DNA of 64,000 bases from positions 310,001 to 374,000 of the forward strand of contig JAEUBA010000009.1 of NCBI GenBank assembly GCA_018257865.1. The letters are read 5' to 3'. This document shows positions 56,162-64,000 of this stretch, one piece after another. A program made the translations under genes and the position numbers. Source of the DNA: Stereocaulon alpinum. Taxonomy: Eukaryota > Ascomycota > Lecanoromycetes > Lecanorales > Stereocaulaceae. Position 1 is the first letter of the stretch; the number at the start of each line of letters is the position of its first letter. The notes under the pieces were generated by a model. That model saw only the letters and a list, made by a program, of their open reading frames with translations, was not told where the DNA came from and made no database searches.

Positions 56162-57789
56162 GTTACACGGGGATGAGCGGAGTCTGAGCTTCGCATCGTG
56201 GCGTTCGGCGAGCGAAGTTGACAGGTCAAACTTCCTTTGGCTGGTACTCTTGGAGGATGTTGAACCACACGAAGGCAGGTAGCGATGAAAAGGTTGCTGT
56301 TGGAAATGTCACATGTCACGCGCACGGCTGTTAACTCAAATCGTCCTCAATTTTACGATGATACGAATTGATGATACTACATCTTCTACCTCTTCAACCA
56401 GAATCTCCGTGAATCCGTGATCCCAAGAATTCCACGATTCAGAATACTCGATAAGAGCAGCTCGATCGCACCTGGAAAAGAGCCTTGATATCCATCTAAA
56501 ATATCAAATATGCGGCATAGACCTTATCCTCAAGTCACGAGTCTTCCCTTTCTACAGGAAGTATCCCCTAACTCCTACACAATCCTGACATCTACCAGAC
56601 TAGTATGAGTGCACTAAGCGTAACATCCTGGGCCAACTTGTTTCCTTACACATCTACATAGCCTGATACTCGCCCAATTACTAGTTCCACACCATTTGCG
56701 TCCAAAGAGTGTAACATTTGAATCATCCAGCTTGATACCCTTCAAATCTGGTTATCTATATAACAGGATCTCCCGCATCCATGACGCCTTCTTCATCAGA
56801 AGCGTGAAGCGGAAGGGATGGCGTCGCTGAATTTCTTTAAGAAAGGCCATCGAAACACCAGGACTCTCTGAATTGAGCACAATACTCGCATCAAGTTCGA
56901 AAATGGAATGGGCAGGATAGGCTTGACGACTTCAGAGCTTCCTGATGTGGATACCAAACCCTCGGAGGCTTGCACAAAGTATCTCCGTTGAAATTTCATC
57001 TTGTCTCTCACGCTCACTTCCGAACACTCATTGCACGCCTACAGCTTCTATATGCTTGAACAAAAATCTCATTAAGAAAGGTAAACATGCAGATACTTTA
57101 ACAACCCCATCAACACCCCCAAACCATTCCAACCAAGCCTTCCAATCTACCGCTACAACCCACCAGACTTGCAGAAGACGCATCAATTTCTCCCCCACGA
57201 AAACCCAAACTCCCTCACTTTGCAAAACCTACCAGCCCCTAAACCACACCTATCAAAAACCCCTCTCACCTACCCTATAAACCACAAGTCCCTCGAAAGT
57301 AGCAAACCAACACCCCATCTTCCCAACTCCCATCTCTCCACTCTTCGCCTTCCCCCTCACCCCCCACCCCCCACCCACATCCTCATCCTCCGCGATCCTA
57401 ACCTCCCACACCAATTCCATTCCAAAACCCAAATACCGTCCCCAATACCCATCACTCATCCCCCCCCCCTAGCCATCTTCAAACCCCATCAAAACAACTC
57501 CCTACCCTAGCACCTCCCCTCGCTTCAGTATCCATATTCCCAATATCGAAACTCATGATCCATCAATCCACGAACAGTAAGCAACGCATCATCTGCACCC
57601 ATCATCTCATCCATCAATCCGCAACAGCTCAACTTTTCGTAACGGGATTATAAGGCGCTTAGATAACAGGCATCAACGCCGCTACGCTACATACTGTGCA
57701 CAGCTACCTAATTCTCCTATCCTAACGTCCCCTGCAGCGTTCGTTTGGGATCAGCGCAGAGAATTGCATGACGAGGTTTCGTTCGGTGC

Positions 57790-57814
57790 AGGGTAGGGTA
57801 GGGTAGGGTAGGGG
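57790..57814 (+). repeat. GGGTA tandem run, telomere-like
   Basis: Four to five units of GGGTA are followed by GGGGTTATTA. The unit is one T short of the fungal telomere repeat TTAGGG, so it is only similar. Confidence 0.8.
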
Positions 57815-58159
57815 TTATTATTGAGCAGTGAAAGGGGGATTGATTTTTCTGGTGAAGCGATGTGGGTTATGGGGACTGTGCTGGCTGAAACTTAGGGGGA
57901 GGTGTGGGTTTTGTGTGTGGTGTTTGGTTTTTATTTTGTACGGGGTACGGAATCGTGCCTCTAGAAATCGAAGGGTTTAGCGCTTTCCTGGCGCCTTATG
58001 GGGCTGGAGGCCTTAGACGCTTCGAGGGAGAGGTTACTGAGGCTGAGGTCTTGAGGGACGGAATTGGTGATTGGAATTTAGCGTGTGGGCGCGGGAAGGA
58101 TGAATTCTAGGGGCGGTTTTGAGGGTCTTCCGGAGTTAGTAGGGTCCTATGAGTGGGCT

Positions 58160-58468
58160 AGAAGAAAACAAAACCATTACACCATTGTACCAGCGCCATT
58201 AGGAATCGAACCTAATACAATTAAGTATCAACTGCAAACACGACCACAACCAACAGGCGTCCGCCCCAGACGGTAAGCCAATCAACGAACGTTTTTAGTA
58301 GGCGAACTGACACCACACTTACTGGGATTCGAACTACGGCTGTTCCCGGTTAAGAACTTTAAAGACCTGCCAGCTAATGGCGCTGCCAGAAGAAAACAAA
58401 ACCATTACACCATTATACCAGCGCCATTAGGAATCGAACCTAATACAATTAAGTATCAACTGCAAACA
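58160..58468 (-). repeat. 81-bp direct repeat with tRNA-like sequence, two copies 228 bp apart
   Basis: 58160-58240 and 58388-58468 are identical except for one base. On the minus strand each unit contains TTAGG-TTCGATT-CCTAA, a perfect five-pair T-arm, followed by TGGCGCT, as in a tRNA 3' half. Just beyond the second unit the same strand continues AGCGCCATTAGCTGGCAGG, whose first seven bases pair with TGGCGCT and which resembles a tRNA 5' half with box A. A further box-B string (GTTCGAATCCC) lies about 50 bp on. The pieces do not fold into one standard tRNA. A mitochondrial tRNA-cluster insertion or a mobile tRNA-derived element are both possible. Confidence 0.6.
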
Positions 58469-58686
58469 GGGCTGGCCAATTGAGTGGTGGACCCTTTCGA
58501 TGGGATTATGCCAAGGCTGATAAGCTTTCGATTGAACCTTAAGCTGTTGTCTAGGTTGTGATCGAAAGTTATTGTATAGTTGTGTGTGGGTCATTTGATT
58601 TATTTGTAATGCATGAGATGTGTACTGTGGCCGCCTCTATCGTTGTGGCTGCTAGGGTGGAGCATGGTTAATAACGAGGCAGGAGG

Positions 58687-58714
58687 GGCTTTGAGGCTTT
58701 GAGGCTTTGAGGCT
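58687..58714 (+). repeat. GCTTTGAG microrepeat
   Basis: Three full units of GCTTTGAG and a partial fourth. Simple replication slippage is the likely origin. Confidence 0.9.
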
Positions 58715-59242
58715 TAGGACAGGAAATAGGTGTTGGCTAGTTGGGCTGGGGATTGTGCGAGAAAGGTGTTCTGGCAGATTAGTGGATGATGGTCTTCTGG
58801 TATGTCATGCGTGGATAAGGAAGCAAAAGGAATCTGAGAAGAAGTTTGCTTCATGATGGAGACCATTTGTAGTCTGTGAAGGAGTCATGAAAGAGACTTT
58901 CCTGACCCAACTGTGCTCGGGGCCTGCTTGCTAGTGTCTACTACTATCCTTAAAACACAATCTCCTAACAATGAAACACAACGACACCGTAGGAATAATG
59001 CAGAATCACGACATGGAGCCCATGGCGTCCTCCATCCAACAGATGGTCGTGACTCATGCAGCTGGCATGCGAGTCTACCTAACGCAAGCCCACAACATGC
59101 AGCAAGAGTCAACGGCATAGCCTTACGAGATGCGGCTCCGATTAGTCCAGCAGTCTGCCTTCCCCATATTAATGCAACATTCTCGCCCCCTTCCAAGAAT
59201 CCTCCGCGCACACCAACAAGTGAGCTTTCGGTTTTCGAAACA

Positions 59243-59703
59243 ATGTCCCGCTACCAAGGCCAAGCACAGCCCCACTACGTACTCACCGTCACCCAAACAA
59301 AATATGTTTGCAGAGAGCGCGAGCTACACGAGCTGTTGGTCAGGCACTTTGGCCAAGGCATTGATTTCAACATCTCGGTATGCTGATCCCCTGTCAATCA
59401 CCAATCCTCTGCTCGGATACAAAGAAGCTAACATCCTTTGTGACACGCAGACGAAATCTAACCGCTGGAGATACTGGGCTCCACGAGCGTTGACGTCCAG
59501 CGAAGTCAAGTATGGCTACCGGCAATTGGAATAGTTGACCCACAAGTAGGCTGACTGAATTCGACGATAGGCTTTGGATCGAGGAACTCGAAGCCCGCGA
59601 TGCCCGTGCTCAGAGCCAACGGAACCAGGCGACCAGTTTTGGCAGCGACTCTGCCAGTACCAGCGCAGCAACTCGGCCGACCTATCGCCAAGCTTGGGGC
59701 TGA
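59243..59703 (+). CDS. Small unknown protein, three exons
   Basis: Function unknown. The ATG at 59243 opens MSRYQGQAQPHYVLTVTQ. Introns at 59378-59450 (73 nt, GTATGC...GCAG) and 59510-59570 (61 nt, GTATGG...ATAG) join three frames into 108 aa ending YRQAWG. The N-terminal half (KYVCRERELHELLVRHFG) is amphipathic and the middle has RWRYWAPRALTSSEVK|LWIEELEARDARAQ, which could be helical. The C-terminus is Ser/Thr-rich and disordered-looking. No signal peptide or membrane span. The exon chain is clean, so the gene is likely real. It lies in tandem 363 bp upstream of the CorA-like gene. Confidence 0.62.
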
Positions 59704-60066
59704 ATGGGAATCAGGGTAGAGAAGGCGCTTTTCAATGGACACGAGGAGGGTGGTGTAATGAGCAAACTCTGATAGCGCTAGGAATGTTCCTATAGGTCAA
59801 ATGTCGTCTGCCACGGTGGCTGCATGAGAAAGCCGAAATATAAAATTTGCGATTGGATGATAAGGAATATTGCAGAAAGCCACGAACGCAATGGCTGTGC
59901 GGGATCGGCGATGGGAGAATCTGAGCCCCATCAGTTTCAACCTTACGCTGACTAACGAGGCTGCAGGAAACAAGTCTCGTGTACAGATAAACGCCTTTTA
60001 TCGAACATTTGTAATGATGGCTGCAAATTGCTTCCTAGGACCTCTTCTTCGCCCGTGCATAAAAAC
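59704..60066. other. Intergenic between the small gene and the CorA-like gene
   Basis: 363 bp holding one 3' end and one promoter. No feature identified. Confidence 0.4.
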
Positions 60067-61831
60067 ATGAGTGCTACTGCAAATCGCAATGGTATAGCTC
60101 TCAGCCAAATCCAGCCTGTCAGGCCAGACCCACCCGAGTTCGCTCGGTGGCGCGAGTACCCCACTGCTATTGGGACTTGCAATGCAATTACGACTTCGCC
60201 AAGCCTCGGGGCTCGTCTGAGCAGCCTGAGCCCAATTTTGTTCTCCGAGGAGATCCAAGTCTACATCATCGATCTTGAGAATCGAAGAGGTGAGCCCTGC
60301 TCTGTCTCTCAAGGTGCGCATAGCAACTGACAGCCTAGTAGGTCATCCAAGGTGCACATCAAGGATTTGTAAAAGTGCTGCAGATCTCGAGAGTGTCTTG
60401 TCTGAGAAGGATGCCGAGCTTCCCAGAGTCAGGGTCATGTAAGCCTGATGGACTCTTCGAGAATCAACAATGGCTAATGACATGGAGATCACTCCATTCC
60501 GCGAAGTCACCTCTTCCACTCAAAGTCTCGGAGCCGCTGATGCGCAAGATTCTTACGCGGTACCGAGTCGATCCAACCTTCCTTCCAGTCCTGTTCTCAT
60601 TTGGCGATGGCCCACATCTCGCTGAAAGTGGCTCAAACAATGTTTCGAGTGTTACGATGGAGGATGGCTCACATAGTATGGCTCCAGTACCTTCTTCTGG
60701 GACGCTGCTGAACTAGTGCAAGACCTAGCATACCAGATTAGATACACCGAGGAGAATCACAGATTCCCAAGCAACCCGTGGTCAGTAAGACAGACAGGGG
60801 TGTACCATCATCATTCCTACAAGAACGACTTCGACCTCTTCATACTCCTACATCCACTCAGCGAAAGTGTACTTGAACGGCAGTTGCTCGCGTGGGACGC
60901 CCAATCCCACGCATCTGAGATAGTCAGTGTTTGCGAGAATCCATACCGACTTCATATCTTGCCATTCGCGGTCTATATTGATAATTGGAGGTGGTACTTC
61001 AGGTTCCTGGGCGAAGATTTCGAAGAAAGGGTGAGCCAGTCATTACCGTCTGGCATTTTAGGCTCTAACCACGATACAGAACGACCAAGTCATGACGCTA
61101 GACCTCAAGACATCTGCCGCCGTCACATTGAACTTCGATAAGGTGCAAGGCTTACGTGACCTAGAAGACACGGCGTTGTCTTTGAGCGCACATTGTAAAA
61201 GTAGCCTCCGGGTGGTCGAAGCAATGGGGGAGATCTCTGGTGCAGAGTTCCAAGGCATATGGTCACTGAACTCGTACAATGAGCAATTGCTTGGATATAT
61301 TGAGGACCTTTCGGTGCTCACTAGTAGGATTGGCAATACGATCGATCTCGTAAGCTTCCTCGAGTGTGGAGCTGTTGACGACAGCAAGCTGACGAAGGAG
61401 GCCGTCGACCTAGTTCTCGTACGCCCTAGACTTAAAGAATCAGGACACGGCTGCTGATACGAATCAACACGTATCTAAATTAGCCGAAGACACATTCCAC
61501 GACACGGCAGCTGTGAAATGGATTACATACCTAACGCTACTATACTTGCCGGGAAGCTTTGTTGCGGTAAGTTCTGACGAGGAAGAGAATCTCGAATGAA
61601 GGCTTACAAGACCCATAGTCAGTGTACGGCATGAATCTGTTTGTGTTCAATCAGCAAACAATGAAGATAATGATTGCGGATGACTTCTGGATTTACATTG
61701 CCACCTGGATTCCATTGACTCTCTTGACCTTCTTGTGCTATGCACTCTTGGACTTGACGAACAAGCCACGCCAGGAAGGTGGCTGGCATTGGATGTGTAT
61801 ACCCACATTGAGAAAGTTGAAAGGTCCATAA
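60067..61831 (+). CDS. CorA-like transporter domain protein (fungal-specific type)
   Basis: Seven exons (introns 60290-60341, 60439-60487, 60676-60728, 61031-61079, 61350-61413, 61567-61618) give 481 aa. The N-terminal soluble part holds the fungal-specific segment PLKVSEPLMRKILTRYRVDP, then VLFSFGDGPHLAE and RQTGVYHHHSYKND. A long helical part (NDQVMTLDLKTSAAV, HCKSSLRVVEAMGEI) leads to two membrane spans: KWITYLTLLYLPGSFVA with YGMN right after it, and FWIYIATWIPLTLLTFLCYA. The YGMN resembles the GMN signature of CorA Mg2+ channels, and two C-terminal helices are the CorA topology. Members of this fungal branch have no proven transport role; magnesium or divalent cation transport is inferred. 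It converges with the kinase gene, stops 90 bp apart. Confidence 0.82.
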
Positions 61832-61921
61832 GCTTGTTTACGGAGCTTGAAGCGTGTCCTGATTCTGCCGGTCTATTCTTCCAGGAACACTATCGTGGAA
61901 AGACGCCGCACACAGTGAGCT

Positions 61922-64000
61922 TCAATGTATACGTGTGTATTTTAGTATTTCGCCTTTCATCGTACATAGGATTAGAGTTGGCTGGCCTTCGTCGAGCCGC
62001 AGAGTGGCTGTAGTAGTGCCGTCCACGCTGCGCTCGACCGAGCACAGCCTTGTACTTGACTTTGTAAGACAACGATACCCACCATTTCGTTCAGATAATC
62101 GGTGTTCGAATATCTGACGCTTCGATCCTATCATTGTACCTTTTTCAATGCAGATTAGTACATCATCCTGGGCAACGCATGCTACCAGCGCTGATGGGAT
62201 GCCCAAAGGTCGCCTTGTTTGGCTGTGTGGTTGGGGCTGGCTGAAGGGTTGCATGATGAATGTGCCACCGTGACTCTCATACACAACGCAAGCGGGTGAC
62301 TTCTCGTAGGGCCATAACCTTAGGTGACTTGACTCTGTTATTGCCTATAGAACTTCAGTAGGTTCAACACACCTTCAGAGGTCTTCCAAAGAGCTACCTT
62401 TTCGTAGACAGCCTCACCATCGAGTATTGCAGGCTGACAGTCCACTTTGTAAAAGTAAGCATGGTCAGCAGAACTTCCTGCGGCCCAGATATAAAGCATG
62501 CTTCCGTCTTTATTGAAGCAAGCCTGATGAATCACGACGGCTTGACCAGTGAATAGATCTTCAGTATAGTCGCTTCTATTCGCCGAGTCAATTATTGCCT
62601 CTGGTGCAAAAATCGCTAAGGATGACTAACATCAGAGAAGACAGGGAAACCCATCGGTTGTATATACAAGCAGCGACATTCCGGCTTGACAACAAGATGT
62701 CTGAGGCATATTCGTTATGGCAAGTGACGTTTAACTTCTTCACTTCTTCTCTGGGAGCGAACCTGTGAGCTTGAATCTACGTCTGCTCAGCAATGCATAT
62801 ACACACCCAGGAGCGTATGTAACTTCACTTACAAGTTTATCGCGTGATTTCAATCCGTAAATGAGCACGAAGTCGGAAGTCAAACACATCTTCTTCCAGG
62901 CTATTTGCGCAGTCGCTACGTCTATTATGCCGGCTTTTGAACCATTCTTTGTCAAGAATATATGAATTCGGTTGCCACATAGAAGCCCCACTTTATCTCC
63001 CTTTGGTGTCATTGCTATAGCATTGACTTTCTCTCCTTTATCAAATGGTATAACGATTTTCGGCATTTGCTCATAGACTGAGGCCTTGAAATCGGCATCA
63101 ATCATACGGGGACGAGGTACACCGTCGGCCACTGCCGATGGTACATGCTGGACTGGGCGCAATGCCGTTGAAACGTACCCAGCGGCTTGGGTTTCAGCAG
63201 GATCAAGACCTGAAGACCAGTTAGAAGCATGGGGTTGGGGAACTTCAGTGCTCGAGGAACTTTGACTGTGGTTCTCTTGCCCGGGAATCCGCGAAAGTAT
63301 AGACAAAGGTACAGCGGAAGAGATGCAGTTTGCCGGTGTTTTAGCATCTGGGTTTGGCGCTGTTGCAGGTACCCATACTCCATGAATCGATGTCGTTGCC
63401 GCGTCGTCCGCAAAGGTGATTGAAGGCCTCCTTGATTGCGAATCTGGAGCAAGGAGATGCTCCGAATTTGCTGTCGCAGGTTTGATCAGGCGTGGTAGCC
63501 TTTCAAGCTTCTTCTCAATGATTCTCATAGTAGGGCGGTTCTTCGGCTGGGGAACTAACGCTTCTTCGAGTACTGCAACATAATGGATGACCCAGGTACT
63601 GGATGATGTCTTTGCGTGGGTCCGAAACCATTTCTGGATCTCTGGCTTTACCTCAGTATTTGAGATGTCAATAGTCCTCCCTCGGTCGACTACGTTTCCT
63701 TTTACCCTGTAAAAGTAGTCATCTTTACCATCGAATCGGATGCGTCTAAAGTCGAGAAGGGCAGTGTCTCTCCCGGAAGCAAATGCCAAGATATCGCACA
63801 TTATACATGCAAATGACCAAACATCGCATTTCGTACCATCAACCTTTGGGTGATCCACCTCTGGTGGCTCATAGGATCCATGACCTCGCATGATCTGATA
63901 CTTATTAGCCTTAGAAGTAAGTCTGAGTCCTACATCGCGGATCGAGTGGACACGAGATGCTTTCTCGTTAGTGGCTTTGTCGAAAACAGACACTCCAAAG
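61922..64000 (-). CDS. Protein kinase with C-terminal propeller-like region (5' end outside window)
   Basis: The frame is open to the right edge; its first visible residues are FGVSVFDKATNE, the FG of the kinase DFG motif, so the catalytic loop and N-lobe lie outside. Four exons (introns 62777-62832, 62616-62667, 62345-62397) encode 638 visible residues. The activation segment ends GHGSYEPPEVDHP, a P+1 loop with PPE, followed by KCDVWSFACIMCDIL (helix F) and PQPKNRPTM with the conserved Arg. A Ser/Pro-rich linker follows. The last 330 residues form repeated beta-strand patterns (VNAIAMTPKGDKVGLLCGN, ACFNKDGSMLYIWAAG, LRLWPYEKSPACVVYE, LILCTMKGEILKYT) like WD40 blades. The substrate and N-terminal domains are unknown; a STAND-like or signalling role is only a guess. 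Confidence 0.8.

Larger units (their letters stand above)
56162..59242. other. Three-kilobase non-coding stretch with simple and tRNA-like repeats
   Basis: No supported gene. Contents: an A/C-rich tract on the plus strand (57080-57510) that creates false open frames, a GGGTA run (57790-57814), an 81-bp tRNA-like direct repeat (58160-58240 and 58388-58468), and a short GCTTTGAG microrepeat (58687-58714). Confidence 0.6.

Noticed and set aside
57169..57510. 113-codon plus-strand frame rich in Pro, His and Asn
   Set aside because: Produced by an A/C-rich tract with few stops; no protein-like pattern and a matching artefact on the other strand.

Overview
The window looks like nuclear DNA of a filamentous ascomycete (Pezizomycotina). 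The gene families and the many short introns (mostly 41-73 nt, GT-AG with CTNAC-type branch sites) suggest Dothideomycetes, but the class is an inference. Genes lie on both strands without operons. About 20 coding loci can be read. Most were resolved by joining exons across frames so that spliced lengths are whole codons and conserved motifs become continuous.

Left part (1-25 kb) is mainly housekeeping. In order: the C-terminus of an Rsc9-like chromatin-remodelling subunit; a proline/serine-rich unknown gene with a damaged 5' end; COQ5 and the BCKDH E1-alpha gene sharing a 192-bp divergent promoter; a small hidden gene with a 75-bp tandem duplication; mitochondrial ribosomal protein uL6m; the karyogamy protein Kar5; an Icp55-like mitochondrial peptidase divergent from a SIRT5-type sirtuin; ATP-dependent PEP carboxykinase; and the deadenylase PAN2. 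Five of these act, or are predicted to act, in mitochondria.

Middle part (25-52 kb) is more accessory and contains decay. It holds a stand-alone fungal STAND N-terminal domain protein with a GC-AG intron; a decayed multi-exon membrane-protein-like locus (27.4-29.1 kb); an intact sugar transporter; an intact 2EXR (F-box-like) gene followed 2 kb later by a broken relative; a DUF2011-type protein; a single-pass membrane protein with an apparently interrupted ectodomain; a full-length PDR-type ABC transporter; a secreted class II peroxidase; and a fragment of a capsule-polysaccharide-type glycosyltransferase.

Right part (52-64 kb) holds a large NLR-like STAND protein (alpha/beta-hydrolase, NB-ARC, TPR), about 3 kb of non-coding DNA with GGGTA repeats and an 81-bp tRNA-like direct repeat, a small three-exon unknown gene, a CorA-like membrane protein, and, convergent with it, the 3' part of a protein kinase with a long C-terminal region resembling a beta-propeller. 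No rRNA, CRISPR array, intact transposon or canonical tRNA was found.
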